DNA of 64,000 nucleotides from Aquibacillus sediminis (GCF_005870085.1 NZ_SZNM01000010.1:61302-125301); one strand, 5' to 3'; positions 19,814 through 29,246 are shown, numbered from the stretch's first letter. The notes: a model not told the origin generated them from the letters alone. Made by a program: numbers and translations.

Positions 19814-19840
19814 ATATAACAGATTAAGGGAGGGCATAAG

Positions 19841-20140
19841 ATGAGTCAAAAAGAAGTGGAACAAAAAATTATTGAAAGGTACCAGCAAGATGAAAACATG
19901 ATGATTCTAGTGTTTGCTCAGTGGTGTGTCAACAATGATTTAGATCCAGAAACACTATATGTACAAGCATATCCAGATCAAAAAGAAAACCTTGCCTTGA
20001 AAAAAGTGCTGGAATTAACTGTCCCTAAAAATGAATCAGAACATATCCCAGCACAAACGGTTTTGAACGTACTACAATTTTTTGGTAATGATGATTTAGC
20101 TTATATGGTTACCAAGGAAATCGAAAAAATGAAACGTTAG
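19841..20140 (+). CDS. Conserved hypothetical small protein
   Basis: A 99-residue soluble, acidic and probably all-helical protein that I do not recognise by name. It opens MSQKEVEQKIIERYQQDE, contains FAQWCVNNDLDPETLY and ends in a basic helix (MVTKEIEKMKR). The start has a strong agggagggc site. It reads toward the minus-strand dehydrogenase gene, leaving only two bases between the stops. Transcription may come from readthrough of the csp terminator, since no clear promoter was found in the short gap. Confidence 0.75.
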   Translation: MSQKEVEQKIIERYQQDENMMILVFAQWCVNNDLDPETLYVQAYPDQKENLALKKVLELTVPKNESEHIPAQTVLNVLQFFGNDDLAYMVTKEIEKMKR

Positions 20141-20142
20141 TT

Positions 20143-21021
20143 TTAACTAAATAGTTTAATCAATGCTTGCGTACCGCTATTTTCTTCGCCTTCTTCTGCT
20201 AACTTTTTATACAGTGATAAGGATAATTCAAGACCTGGTGTCGTTAATCCCATTTGTTGGGCAGCCTCTAAGGCAATCGTCATATCTTTAATAAAATGTT
20301 TTACATAAAAGCCAGGATCGTAATCGTTGTTAATCATGCGTGGTGCCAATTTACTTAATGAAAAGCTTCCAGCTGCTCCAGTTGTTATACTATCTAACAC
20401 TCGATTAGGATCTAGTCCTGCTTTCTGTGCATAGGCAATAGCTTCACAGACCCCAATCATATTAGTTGCAATGGCAATTTGATTACACATCTTTGTGTGC
20501 TGGCCAGCACCTGCTTCTCCTTGTAAGATGATGTTTTCCCCCATCACTTCGAAGATTGGCAACAGATCATTAAAGGCCTGCTCGTCACCTCCAACCATGA
20601 TGGCAAGTTTGCCACTTTTGGCACCAATATCTCCACCAGAAACTGGTGCGTCTAATGCATGGATGTTTTTGTTTTTGGCTTCTTCACTAATTTTTTTTGC
20701 TAGTAGTGGACTGGATGTTGTCATATCAATGACGTATGAACCGGGTTTGGCATGATTTAGTATGCCACCTTCTCCCATGTACACTTCTTCTACATCACTA
20801 GGATAACCGACAATGGATAGAATCACTCCTGTTTGGCTAGCTAATTGTGCGATCGTTTCTTGCCAAGTCGCACCTAGATCAAGCAATTCTTGAGCCTTCG
20901 ATTTTGTTCGAGTATAGACGTGCACATCATAACCTTGTTGGATTAAGTTCCGTGCCATACTTTTTCCCATTACACCTGTTCCAATGAAACCTATCGGAGT
21001 TTGCTTCGTTAGTTGACTCAA
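20143..21021 (-). CDS. NAD(P)-dependent beta-hydroxyacid dehydrogenase (3-hydroxyisobutyrate dehydrogenase family)
   Basis: Oxidises beta-hydroxy acids such as 3-hydroxyisobutyrate, tartronate semialdehyde or related compounds; the substrate is not predictable. The Rossmann motif GFIGTGVMGKSMA is at the N-terminus. DAPVSGGDIGAKSGKLAIMVGG is the substrate-binding stretch, and the catalytic Lys lies in GAGQHTKMCNQI. I chose the TTG at 21021 because ggggg lies six bases upstream, giving 292 residues, near the usual 290. A TTG at 21045 is open in frame but has no site. It resembles B. subtilis YkwC. No operon partner. Confidence 0.88.
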   Translation of the reverse strand: MSQLTKQTPIGFIGTGVMGKSMARNLIQQGYDVHVYTRTKSKAQELLDLGATWQETIAQLASQTGVILSIVGYPSDVEEVYMGEGGILNHAKPGSYVIDMTTSSPLLAKKISEEAKNKNIHALDAPVSGGDIGAKSGKLAIMVGGDEQAFNDLLPIFEVMGENIILQGEAGAGQHTKMCNQIAIATNMIGVCEAIAYAQKAGLDPNRVLDSITTGAAGSFSLSKLAPRMINNDYDPGFYVKHFIKDMTIALEAAQQMGLTTPGLELSLSLYKKLAEEGEENSGTQALIKLFS

Positions 21022-21143
21022 TTCAATCCCCCATCTCTTTAGCAATTTATTCCTAAACTAAGGATATCAAAACGTCTCACTATTAACCAGTTATGCAAAT
21101 GTGTAAAATAACAATAAAATGACATAAAAAAGGGATGATAATA

Positions 21144-21605
21144 GTGGAGTGGCAATTAAAAGCGTTTAGAGATTTGACTTCGGATCAACTTTATAAAATT
21201 CTTAAAGCAAGAGTGGATGTGTTTGTTGTCGAACAAGCCTGTCCATATCCGGAAATTGATAATTTTGACCAAGTGTGTACTCATTTATTTATCGAACAAG
21301 ATGGGATTATTGTTGCATACTCCCGTCTCATTCCTGCGAATACGATGTATGCTCAAGCATCGATCGGACGAGTATTGGTACATAAAAATTATCGACAAAA
21401 AGGCCTGGCAAAAGCTTTAATGGAAAAATCGATTGCTTTTATTATGGATGAATGGCAAGAAAAGGAAATAAAAATTCATGGTCAAGAATATTTACGAAAC
21501 TTCTATGGATCGTTAGGTTTTGAAGAAGTTAGTGACGTCTATTTGGAGGATAATATTCCCCATGTCGATATGATTTTACATGCAAATAAATTAATGGAAT
21601 CGTAA
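21144..21605 (+). CDS. GNAT family N-acetyltransferase, ElaA-like
   Basis: An acetyl-CoA-dependent acyltransferase of the ElaA group. The characteristic opening is LKARVDVFVVEQACPYPEID, and the acetyl-CoA loop is IGRVLVHKNYRQKGLAKALM. The end is FYGSLGFEEVSDVYLEDNIPH. The 153-residue length is normal for the group. The start is probably the GTG at 21144, with aaaggga about eight bases upstream; an ATG at 21135 overlaps that site. Substrate unknown. It is a single gene between divergent and co-directional neighbours. Confidence 0.85.
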   Translation: MEWQLKAFRDLTSDQLYKILKARVDVFVVEQACPYPEIDNFDQVCTHLFIEQDGIIVAYSRLIPANTMYAQASIGRVLVHKNYRQKGLAKALMEKSIAFIMDEWQEKEIKIHGQEYLRNFYGSLGFEEVSDVYLEDNIPHVDMILHANKLMES

Positions 21606-21708
21606 TAAATGTATTTCCTCTACTTCCAACAACTATTTTGGTTGTAGTTGAAATAACGCATATACTAATAATGCCCCGCCAAGACAAGAAGTCAGGAGGC
21701 GATTATTA

Positions 21709-22410
21709 GTGATCACTCAACAACAATTAAGGACTTGTAAACAACAGTTAGTGGAGCGGAAGCAGCAAGTCGAAGCGCATTTACAAGACCATTATGGCTT
21801 AGAAGGTGAGTTAATTAAAGAATCAGTCGGTGAATTATCTAATTATGATAATCATCCCGCCGACCACGGTACAGAGTTGTATGAACGAGAAAAAGACATT
21901 GCGTTAAATGAACATGCGGAGCAAGAAAAGAAAGATATTGAGAATGCTTTACAAGCTATTGAAAATGGCATGTATGGAAAATGCGAGGTGTGTGGTGCAG
22001 AGATTCCAGCGGAAAGGTTAATGGCAATGCCAACCACACGTCGTTGTATAAACCATGTGGAGCATGATATAGATAAAGTGCGTCCAGTAGAAGAAGATGT
22101 CATTCATTCCAGTATAACGGAAATGGAAACAGAAGCAGATGAGGAAGAATCGACTATTTTTGATCCGGAAGATTCATGGCAGAGGGTCGAGAAATTTGGT
22201 TCTTCTGATGGGCCATCTGATTTTTATGATACAGAAAAAGATTACCAAGATATGTATTCTAATTCCGATGAACTTGTAGGGAGTGCCGAAGAAATTGAAG
22301 GCTTCTTACTAACTGACATGGAAGGGAATTACATTGGGGTTAATGGCAACCATGAAGATTATGAATCCTACTTGGATGAAAATGAAGTGGGCTCCATATT
22401 GTATGAATAA
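21709..22410 (+). CDS. yteA: TraR/DksA-type zinc-finger protein, YteA-like
   Basis: The 233-residue protein has a coiled-coil N-terminus (residues 1-45), a conserved middle (NYDNHPADHGTELYEREKD) and a DksA/TraR-type zinc finger (GKCEVCGAEIPAERL...RRCINH). In the finger the fourth ligand is His instead of Cys. The acidic C-terminal part includes EIEGFLLTDMEGNYIGVNGN. B. subtilis YteA belongs to a family described as sporulation-associated. DksA relatives act on RNA polymerase, but that role is not proven for YteA. The GTG start has a perfect aggaggcga site. Confidence 0.85.
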   Translation: MITQQQLRTCKQQLVERKQQVEAHLQDHYGLEGELIKESVGELSNYDNHPADHGTELYEREKDIALNEHAEQEKKDIENALQAIENGMYGKCEVCGAEIPAERLMAMPTTRRCINHVEHDIDKVRPVEEDVIHSSITEMETEADEEESTIFDPEDSWQRVEKFGSSDGPSDFYDTEKDYQDMYSNSDELVGSAEEIEGFLLTDMEGNYIGVNGNHEDYESYLDENEVGSILYE

Positions 22411-22416
22411 ATAAGT

Positions 22417-22446
22417 AAAGGCTGTCCTTAAATGGACGGCCTTTGC
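22417..22446 (+). terminator. Terminator of the yteA-like gene
   Basis: AAAGGCTGTCC pairs with GGACGGCCTTT around a 6-base loop. The T-tract is short. Confidence 0.7.
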
Positions 22447-22528
22447 TGTTGATTAAAAATAGCAGTGTGATTTTTTAGGACTTTGTTACGTATAAGCTGT
22501 ATTATGTGCATCAAATTATTAACTATAA

Positions 22529-22730
22529 CGTAAATACGCAGGATCTTTGGAAAAAGCGCTGGATGATGTATAAAAAAGCCGTAATCACGCAGGATCTTTG
22601 AAAAAGCGCTAGATGATGTATGAAAAAAACGTAAATACGCAGGATTTTGAGAAAAAACGCTAGATGATGTATGAAAAAGTCGTAAATACGCAGGATCTTG
22701 AGAAAAAGCGCAGGATGATGTGTGAAAAGT
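22529..22730. repeat. Four tandem copies of a 51-base repeat
   Basis: Units start at 22529, 22580, 22630 and 22681, with spacings of 51, 50 and 51. The shared pattern is CGTAAATACGCAGGATCTTTG, then AAAAAGCGCTAGATGATGTATGAAAAA with a few substitutions. The minus strand is open for 80 codons through the array, but the peptide is a mere repeat translation without a ribosome site, so I treat it as non-coding. It lies between two short genes and fills most of 22447-22900. Confidence 0.75.
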
Positions 22731-22909
22731 ACTATATGCTCATTATCTAAAGAAAAAGTACTCAAATAAAAAAACTATTATAAAAGTTAATGCACATAAT
22801 ACAGCAAATACGAAATAAGGGCCTTTAAAAATAAAGTGACTAGAATGATGAAACAAAACAGAGCTTTTTACCGTATATATGGATAAGATAAATAAAGGAG
22901 GCGATTTAA

Positions 22910-23113
22910 TTGTCAAATCAAGGGTGTATAAAATGCGGAAGTACAGATGCAGATAAGAAAGAGGTAGCGATGACTGGTACAGGCTTATCTAAGATGTTTG
23001 ATGTGCAAAATAATCAATTTATTGTTGTGTACTGTAAAAACTGTGGGTATTCGGAATTTTATAACAAGCAAAGCTCGGCAGGAAGTAATATTTTTGATTT
23101 CTTTTTTGGATAA
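22910..23113 (+). CDS. Zinc-ribbon small protein
   Basis: A 67-residue protein with two CxxC pairs (CIKCGSTDAD and YCKNCGYSEF) that should form a zinc ribbon, and a hydrophobic Phe-rich C-terminus (SNIFDFFFG). It resembles the family described as nucleic-acid-binding proteins with a Zn-ribbon. The start is a TTG with aaaggaggcga eight bases upstream. It is monocistronic and followed by a shared hairpin terminator. The molecular role is not known. Confidence 0.75.
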   Translation: MSNQGCIKCGSTDADKKEVAMTGTGLSKMFDVQNNQFIVVYCKNCGYSEFYNKQSSAGSNIFDFFFG

Positions 23114-23122
23114 GATTAAAAC

Positions 23123-23162
23123 AAGCGAGGCTATCCCGACATTGAGATAGCCTCGCTTTATC
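23123..23162. terminator. Bidirectional terminator between the zinc-ribbon gene and htrB
   Basis: AAGCGAGGCTATC (23123-23135) pairs perfectly with GATAGCCTCGCTT (23147-23159). It can serve both convergent genes. Confidence 0.75.
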
Positions 23163-23192
23163 TATATAAATTTAGGAGGAGGTGAGTATTTT

Positions 23193-24557
23193 TTAATTGT
23201 CGCTTAAGGTTAAGGTAGTTGTTTGTTCATTACCTTCCCGATAATAAGTGATGGTTACTTGGTCACCAATTTCTCTTTCGGAATATAAATATTGCTTTAA
23301 GTTCATCATGTTATCAATCGAATGATCATCGATTTGGGTGATTACATCATAACGTTGCAATCCTGCATTATCAGCTGGAGAACCTGTTTCCACTTCAGCA
23401 AGTACCACGCCATCTGTTACTTCTTCGTCTAACTTTAATGTTTGTTGTTTATTCATTGACGGAACAGTGGATAAGGATACAGCGCTTATACCAATAAACG
23501 GACGGGCTATTTTACCATCTGTTTCTAACTGTTCAATAACTGGTTTGGCTTCATCAATTGGAATGGCAAAACCAATACCCTCCACAGATTCTTGCGCAAT
23601 TTTCATTGAATTAATACCTATGACTTCACCGTTACTATTGATTAAGGCCCCACCACTATTACCAGGGTTAATGGCAGCATCCGTTTGAAGCACTTCTGTC
23701 GTCCAATCAGGTCTGCGGTCCCCATTTAGGTCCATCTCAACAGATCTATCAAGACCACTAATAATACCTTTTGTAACGGTACCGGCAAATTCTGTGCCTA
23801 ATGGATTACCAATTGCAATGGCCGTATCACCAACAATTAAATTTTCAGAAGTGCCAAGTGTAGCCACTTGTGAGACGTTACTTCCATCAATTTCAAGTAC
23901 GGCTAGATCTGTTAATTGATCGGCACCTAGAAGCTTCGCATTCACGTGATCCCCATTGGTTAGGATAACTTCAATGTCACTTGCCCCTTCGACAACATGG
24001 TTGTTTGTGACAACATAAGCGTTATCGTTTTCCTTTTTATAGATAACCCCTGAACCAATTCCATTCTCTTGTGTTGGTGTCCAAAGTCCTGCTTGTTGAA
24101 TGTTTGATACGCCTACAACAGCATCGGAAACTTGTTCGATTGCATTGGTTAAGGAATTACTACGTTCGTTTGCAATCGTTGGTATTACATCATTTTCCGT
24201 ATTATAATTTTGATTATTGGGTTGTGAATTTGTTGTTTCTGTTGATTCTGTTGCGGTTGTATTAGACGTATGCGAGTCTAATTGAATCAAACCAGTGTTA
24301 AGGAGAAAAAATCCAACTAAGGCGACAACAATCCCGCCAGTCACACCGCTTAACAGTATAGCCCATAAACTACTACGAGACTTTTTGTTTTTGTTTGATG
24401 AAGGTGGTGTTGTGCTTCCTGATTCAAACCCTGTGTTTTTAGTTTCGGAAGTTTGGTGTGCGTCGTCATGTTGTGGTCCTTCATAGCCTGAATAAGTACT
24501 ATGATCATTGTTAAAAGGTTTATCGTTATGATGGTAGCGATCATCATGAAATGTCAT
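23193..24557 (-). CDS. htrB: HtrA/DegP-type membrane-anchored serine protease
   Basis: Degrades or refolds misfolded secreted proteins on the outer face of the membrane. The order is: hydrophilic, His-rich cytoplasmic tail (1-62); one membrane segment (about 64-87); Ser/Thr/Asn-rich linker; trypsin-like domain with triad His187 (TNNHVVEG), Asp217 (TDLAVLEID) and Ser301 (NPGNSGGAL); and one PDZ domain (about 355-450). The length is 454. It lies divergent from cssR-cssS, the arrangement of htrB (yvtA) in B. subtilis, so CssR control and the htrB name are likely. The ATG has aaaggtg upstream. Confidence 0.92.
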   Translation of the reverse strand: MTFHDDRYHHNDKPFNNDHSTYSGYEGPQHDDAHQTSETKNTGFESGSTTPPSSNKNKKSRSSLWAILLSGVTGGIVVALVGFFLLNTGLIQLDSHTSNTTATESTETTNSQPNNQNYNTENDVIPTIANERSNSLTNAIEQVSDAVVGVSNIQQAGLWTPTQENGIGSGVIYKKENDNAYVVTNNHVVEGASDIEVILTNGDHVNAKLLGADQLTDLAVLEIDGSNVSQVATLGTSENLIVGDTAIAIGNPLGTEFAGTVTKGIISGLDRSVEMDLNGDRRPDWTTEVLQTDAAINPGNSGGALINSNGEVIGINSMKIAQESVEGIGFAIPIDEAKPVIEQLETDGKIARPFIGISAVSLSTVPSMNKQQTLKLDEEVTDGVVLAEVETGSPADNAGLQRYDVITQIDDHSIDNMMNLKQYLYSEREIGDQVTITYYREGNEQTTTLTLSDN

Positions 24558-24716
24558 TATGAATCACACCTTTCTAAACAAGTTGTTTATGTTTACAATT
24601 TTAGTATATGAAACAGATTTGGCAAGTCTTCGGTAAAAATGTGTAAAAAGTGTGGAATTAAATAAACAAAGATTTTTTGTTAGAATATGTGCCAATCAAA
24701 GGGAAGGGATGAAGCT
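24558..24716. promoter_or_regulatory. Divergent htrB / cssR control region
   Basis: On the strand of htrB the segment 24633-24658 reads CACACTTTTTACACATTTTT, that is, repeated TTTT(T)ACACA-like units. B. subtilis CssR-controlled htr promoters carry reiterated TTTTCACA octamers, so this is the likely CssR site. The match is imperfect and the promoters themselves are not clear. Confidence 0.4.
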
Positions 24717-25412
24717 ATGTCTTATCATATTTATGTTGTGGAAGATGACCCGAATATACGCGATATTGTATCCGCCTATTTGAGTAAGGAAGGGTATCAG
24801 CTATCATTGGCTAATAATGCAGAGGATGCTTGGGAATTGTCACAAAATGACCCTCCAGATATGTGGATATTAGATATTATGTTACCTGGAATGGATGGAT
24901 ATGAATTATGTAAAAAAATTCGGCAGACAAGTGAGGTTCCAATTATCATTATCTCAGCCAAAGATGATGAAGTGGATAAAATTCTAGGTTTAGAACTGGG
25001 CAGTGATGATTATTTAACAAAACCGTTTAGTCCGCGTGAGTTAGTAGCACGTGTAAAGCGATTGTTTAAGCGAGTGGATAAGCTGTTACAAATTGAACCC
25101 AGTGCGACTGGGGAGATGCAACAAGGCCATTTGATTTTAGATACGTCTGGTCGTCGAGTATTTTGGTATGAACAAGAGGTAGAGGTAACGGCTAAGGAGT
25201 TTGATATGTTAAGTATCCTAGTACGTCATCAAAATCGTGCTTTTTCTAGGGAAGAATTACTAGCATTAATATGGGGAGAAGATTATTTTGGTAGTGACCG
25301 TGCTGTTGATGACCTTATTAAACGATTGCGGAAAAAGTTAGATGGTTTACCGGTTGAAACGGTTTGGGGTTACGGATATCGATTACGCACTGATGGTGAG
25401 GAATCTAAATGA
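24717..25412 (+). CDS. cssR: Two-component response regulator CssR
   Basis: An OmpR-family regulator that, when phosphorylated, activates quality-control proteases under secretion or heat stress. The receiver domain has the acidic pair at 10-11 (VVEDDPN), phosphoacceptor Asp53 (ILDIMLPG) and Lys102 (LTKPFSP). The winged-helix DNA-binding domain covers about residues 135-228. The ATG at 24717 follows gggaagggatgaag and gives 231 residues. It overlaps cssS by 4 bases and is divergent from htrB, which supports the Css identity over other OmpR pairs. Confidence 0.88.
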   Translation: MSYHIYVVEDDPNIRDIVSAYLSKEGYQLSLANNAEDAWELSQNDPPDMWILDIMLPGMDGYELCKKIRQTSEVPIIIISAKDDEVDKILGLELGSDDYLTKPFSPRELVARVKRLFKRVDKLLQIEPSATGEMQQGHLILDTSGRRVFWYEQEVEVTAKEFDMLSILVRHQNRAFSREELLALIWGEDYFGSDRAVDDLIKRLRKKLDGLPVETVWGYGYRLRTDGEESK

Positions 25413-26725
25413 AATTACAATATCAGTTAACCGCAGCTTTTACTACGTTAATTGTTGTTGTTATGACGTTTGCTGGTATTACGATTTATTCTTTAATCCT
25501 TAATTTACTTATTCAAGATGAACAAAGGCAATTAGAGGACAACGGGGATTTATTAGTTCATTTGCTCAACGATTACAATTTTGAAAATATGCAACGATTG
25601 TCACAATTGTTAGGAGATTATGATTTTCAAGTTTTTGCCTATGACCGAAGTGATAATCGGTTATTGTTTACCACTGTACCAGTTTCAGTGGTGAATTATT
25701 GGGCGGAGACGTATGATTTGAATAGTGATAAAGATCGTTTGTGGAAAGCTGGAGACGAAAGTTACGTTGTATCCAAAAAACAACAAGCAAACATTGAACT
25801 TGTGTTAGTCACACCATTGGACGATCTACAAGCGGTACAGCAAACTTTTTTTATACGACTTTCACTTGTGTTACTAATAGGGTTGGCTGTTGCTATTATT
25901 TTGAGTCATTATTTGACAAAGCGTTTGGTTACCCCGTTAACTAGGTTAAAATATCAATTGAAAAAGATTGAAAAAAGACAATTTGATGAGGTTGAAGAAA
26001 TAAAAGCAACTGGTGAAATTAAAGAAGTGGAAAATAGCGTGCTTGATATGGCAAAAGAATTGCAACGATATATCCAGTCGCAACGACATTTTTTCCAAAA
26101 TGCCAGTCATGAATTAAAGACGCCTTTAATGACCATTCAAGGATATGCAGAGGGAATAAGGGACGGCATCTTCGTGAAAGAGGACTCTGATCGAGGGTTA
26201 AGTGTGATGGTTGAAGAGATTAATCGCTTGAAAAAAATTATTAATGAAATGATTTTGCTAGCAAAGTTAGATAGTGAAGAAAATATTTATCAACAAGAAC
26301 TGATAAAAGTTGAAGAATTAATCAAACTAACAATAGAGCGAGCACTCCCGCTAGCGAATGAAAAAAAGATAAGTATAACGGACTATGTTTCACCGGATAT
26401 GACACTTTATGGTGATAAAGAGAAATTATTACGGGCAATGATGAACATTGTGTTAAATGGTATTCGGCACGCAGAATCGCAAGTTGTCATTAAAGCGTAT
26501 CATTCCCGTGGGGCTGTAACGATTACGGTTGAGGATGATGGAGAAGGGATAGATGAAGATATAATGCCACAACTTTTTCATCGCTTTGTCAAAGGAGAAG
26601 GTGGCGAAACAGGGCTAGGACTAGCAATTTCTCGTGCGATAGTGGAACGATCTGAAGGTTCTATTTCTGTTGCAAATTCAGAAATAGGTGGTGCTCAATT
26701 TACTATAGTGTTTAAAGTGGAATAA
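25409..26725 (+). CDS. cssS: Two-component sensor histidine kinase CssS
   Basis: A membrane sensor kinase expected to detect misfolded secreted protein at the membrane-wall interface and phosphorylate CssR. Membrane segments at about residues 10-33 and 148-170 flank an extracellular sensor of about 115 residues. A HAMP linker follows, then the HisKA helix with His234 in NASHELKTPLMT. The ATPase domain has an N-box (NIVLNGIRHAE), VEDDGEGI and GLGLAIS. The length of 438 is near that of B. subtilis CssS. It is the last gene of the operon; typA follows after about 80 bases. Confidence 0.88.
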   Translation: MKLQYQLTAAFTTLIVVVMTFAGITIYSLILNLLIQDEQRQLEDNGDLLVHLLNDYNFENMQRLSQLLGDYDFQVFAYDRSDNRLLFTTVPVSVVNYWAETYDLNSDKDRLWKAGDESYVVSKKQQANIELVLVTPLDDLQAVQQTFFIRLSLVLLIGLAVAIILSHYLTKRLVTPLTRLKYQLKKIEKRQFDEVEEIKATGEIKEVENSVLDMAKELQRYIQSQRHFFQNASHELKTPLMTIQGYAEGIRDGIFVKEDSDRGLSVMVEEINRLKKIINEMILLAKLDSEENIYQQELIKVEELIKLTIERALPLANEKKISITDYVSPDMTLYGDKEKLLRAMMNIVLNGIRHAESQVVIKAYHSRGAVTITVEDDGEGIDEDIMPQLFHRFVKGEGGETGLGLAISRAIVERSEGSISVANSEIGGAQFTIVFKVE

Positions 26726-26808
26726 AAACTATACTTATCCTAAGGTTATGTGCTATACTAGGTAAGTTATAATCGGACTGACTCGGTAAAAGAGGAGAGA
26801 ATTTACAA

Positions 26809-28635
26809 ATGCAATTAAGAGAAGATATTCGTAACATCGCAATTATTGCGCACGTTGACCATGGTAAAACCACGCTTGTGGATCAGTTATTAAAGTATGC
26901 TGGTACGTTTAGAGAGAATGAACAAGTTGATGAACGTGCGATGGACTCCAATGATCTTGAAAAAGAACGTGGAATTACCATCTTAGCTAAAAATACAGCA
27001 ATTGAATATAAAGACAAACATATCAATATTTTGGACACACCAGGTCACGCTGACTTTGGTGGTGAAGTAGAACGAATCATGAAAATGGTGGATGGTGTCC
27101 TTCTAGTTGTTGATGCATACGAAGGAGTTATGCCACAAACTCGTTTTGTGCTTAAAAAAGCATTAGAGCAGAAGCTAAATCCTGTTGTGGTGCTAAACAA
27201 AATTGACCGTCCGAACGCACGTCCAAATGAAGTAATTGATGAAGTACTTGATCTATTTATCGAACTTGGTGCAGATGATGAACAGTTGGAATTCCCTGTT
27301 GTGTATGCTTCTGCATTAAATGGTACTTCTGGTAATGAACCGGAAGAGCAAGAAGAAACAATGGATCCTGTTTTCCAAACAATCTTGGAAAATATTCCTG
27401 CACCTGTTGATAATACAACTGATCCATTACAGTTCCAAGTTACTTTATTGGACTATAATGACTTCCTTGGACGTATTGCGGTTGGACGTATTTTCCGTGG
27501 AACAATACAAGTTGGGCAACAAGTGTCATTAATGAAAAAAGATGGCTCCGTGAAAAATTTCCGTATTTCAAAATTATTCGGTTTTATTGGCCTAAAACGC
27601 ATTGAGATAAAAGAAGCGAAAGCAGGCGACATTATTGCGTTAGCAGGACTTGAAGATGTTAACGTTGGTGAGACGGTATGTCCAACTGATCACCAAGAAG
27701 CAATGCCTATTCCAAGAATTGATGAACCAACCTTGCAAATGACGTTTGTTGTTAATAACAGTCCATTTGCGGGTAAAGAAGGAAAATATATTACATCAAG
27801 AAGAATTGAGGAGCGTTTGTTAACGCAATTAGAAACAGATGTAAGTTTACGTGTGGATCCAACTGATTCACCGGATGCGTGGACAGTTTCGGGGCGTGGA
27901 GAGTTACACCTTTCGATCCTAGTAGAAAACATGCGCCGTGAAGGGTACGAATTACAATTATCAAAACCACAGGTAATCATTAAAGAAATTGATGGCCAGA
28001 AATGTGAACCAGTCGAGCATGTGCAAGTTGATGTACCTGAAGAACATCAAGGTGCTGTCATGGAATCATTAGGTGCTCGAAAAGGTGAAATGGTTGATAT
28101 GGTGAACCAAGGGAATGGACAAGTTCGTATGGAATATAAAGTACCTTCTCGTGGTTTAATTGGTTATTCAACTGAATTTATGACACAAACAAGAGGTTTT
28201 GGTATCATTAACCATACCTTTGACAGTTATCAACCTGTTGCAACAGGTCAAGTTGGCGGTAGACGTCAAGGTGTGCTAGTTGCATTAGAAAATGGTAAAG
28301 CCTCAACGTACGGGATCATGAACCTTGAAGACCGTGGTACGATTTTTGTTGAACCAGGTACAGAAGTTTATGCAGGTATGATTGTCGGTGAACACAACCG
28401 TGATAACGACCTAACCGTTAATATTACAAAAGAAAAACATCTTACTAACGTACGTTCTGCAACGAAAGACCAAACAACAACGATCAGAAAGACACGTACA
28501 CTAACGTTAGAAGAAGCAATTGAATATTTAAATGATGATGAGTATTGCGAGGTAACACCAGAAACAATTAGACTTCGTAAGAAAATTTTAAATAAGAACG
28601 AACGTGAAAAAGCATCTAAGAAAAAGAATGTCTAA
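26809..28635 (+). CDS. typA: Ribosome-associated GTPase TypA/BipA
   Basis: A translational GTPase that binds the ribosome and helps 50S assembly and stress or cold adaptation. G1 is AHVDHGKTT, G2 is RGITI, G3 is DTPGHADF and G4 is NKID. The EF-G-like domains II, III and V follow, and the BipA-specific C-terminal domain includes ALENGKASTYGIMNLEDRG. The length of 608 is standard. It has an aagaggagagaa site and is followed by a strong terminator, so it is monocistronic. Confidence 0.96.
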   Translation: MQLREDIRNIAIIAHVDHGKTTLVDQLLKYAGTFRENEQVDERAMDSNDLEKERGITILAKNTAIEYKDKHINILDTPGHADFGGEVERIMKMVDGVLLVVDAYEGVMPQTRFVLKKALEQKLNPVVVLNKIDRPNARPNEVIDEVLDLFIELGADDEQLEFPVVYASALNGTSGNEPEEQEETMDPVFQTILENIPAPVDNTTDPLQFQVTLLDYNDFLGRIAVGRIFRGTIQVGQQVSLMKKDGSVKNFRISKLFGFIGLKRIEIKEAKAGDIIALAGLEDVNVGETVCPTDHQEAMPIPRIDEPTLQMTFVVNNSPFAGKEGKYITSRRIEERLLTQLETDVSLRVDPTDSPDAWTVSGRGELHLSILVENMRREGYELQLSKPQVIIKEIDGQKCEPVEHVQVDVPEEHQGAVMESLGARKGEMVDMVNQGNGQVRMEYKVPSRGLIGYSTEFMTQTRGFGIINHTFDSYQPVATGQVGGRRQGVLVALENGKASTYGIMNLEDRGTIFVEPGTEVYAGMIVGEHNRDNDLTVNITKEKHLTNVRSATKDQTTTIRKTRTLTLEEAIEYLNDDEYCEVTPETIRLRKKILNKNEREKASKKKNV

Positions 28636-28644
28636 AAAGTAATG

Positions 28645-28676
28645 AAGCAGTGACTTGTTAAGGGTCACTGCTTTTT
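28645..28676 (+). terminator. typA terminator
   Basis: AAGCAGTGAC pairs with GTCACTGCTT and is followed by a T-run. Between here and 28955 I see no gene or clear site. Confidence 0.85.
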
Positions 28677-28955
28677 GTATGATACTATATAATTGGGCTA
28701 ATACATTTAATACGAAATAGCTAGCTATATGTTGTTCAGAGCTATATAAAAGTGGTTTTAACAAAAGTGCTTATATCATCATGGAAAAAGAAGGATTTGG
28801 GGTTTTTCGTACGTTGTTAAGTTTCTTTCTCTCTCTTCAAATACGTATTTTTGCACTGCATCTCTAGCAATTGGCTGCTTATGTCGTGATATATAGCTTT
28901 TATGTAGTCAACAACAATCAAAAGATTTAAATTTTTATAAAAAGGAAGGAATAGC

Positions 28956-29246
28956 ATGCTCCGTTTTTGGCGTAGGATTAAATTCTTGTTTAACTTTAAA
29001 AAATCATTGCCTTTCTTAAAAGACTTATTTATCTCAAAGCAAGTTAAGGTATCAACAAAAATAATATCGCTTCTATTAATTATTGGGTATGCGGTGTTTC
29101 CTTTTGACATTATTCCAGATTTCTTAGTCGTATTAGGGATCTTTGATGACCTAACAGTAGCCAGTTTAATTTTACAACAAATGATTAAAATGGCGCCTGA
29201 TTCCTTAAAAAGGGAGCACGGTCTTATACAAACGGATGAAGACTAA
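28956..29246 (+). CDS. YkvA family (DUF1232) small membrane protein
   Basis: A 96-residue protein with the DUF1232 signature GYAVFPFDIIPDFLVVLGIFDD within a hydrophobic hairpin (about residues 36-70). A basic N-terminus (MLRFWRRIKFLF) precedes it. The family is common in bacteria and its function is not established. The start has an excellent aaggaaggaa site. It is a lone gene, followed by a hairpin. Confidence 0.85.
   Translation: MLRFWRRIKFLFNFKKSLPFLKDLFISKQVKVSTKIISLLLIIGYAVFPFDIIPDFLVVLGIFDDLTVASLILQQMIKMAPDSLKREHGLIQTDED

Noticed and set aside
22523..22765. 80-codon minus-strand protein across the 51-base repeats
   Set aside because: It has a repetitive hydrophobic translation, no ribosome site and changes between units that do not respect codons; it is a by-product of the tandem repeat.
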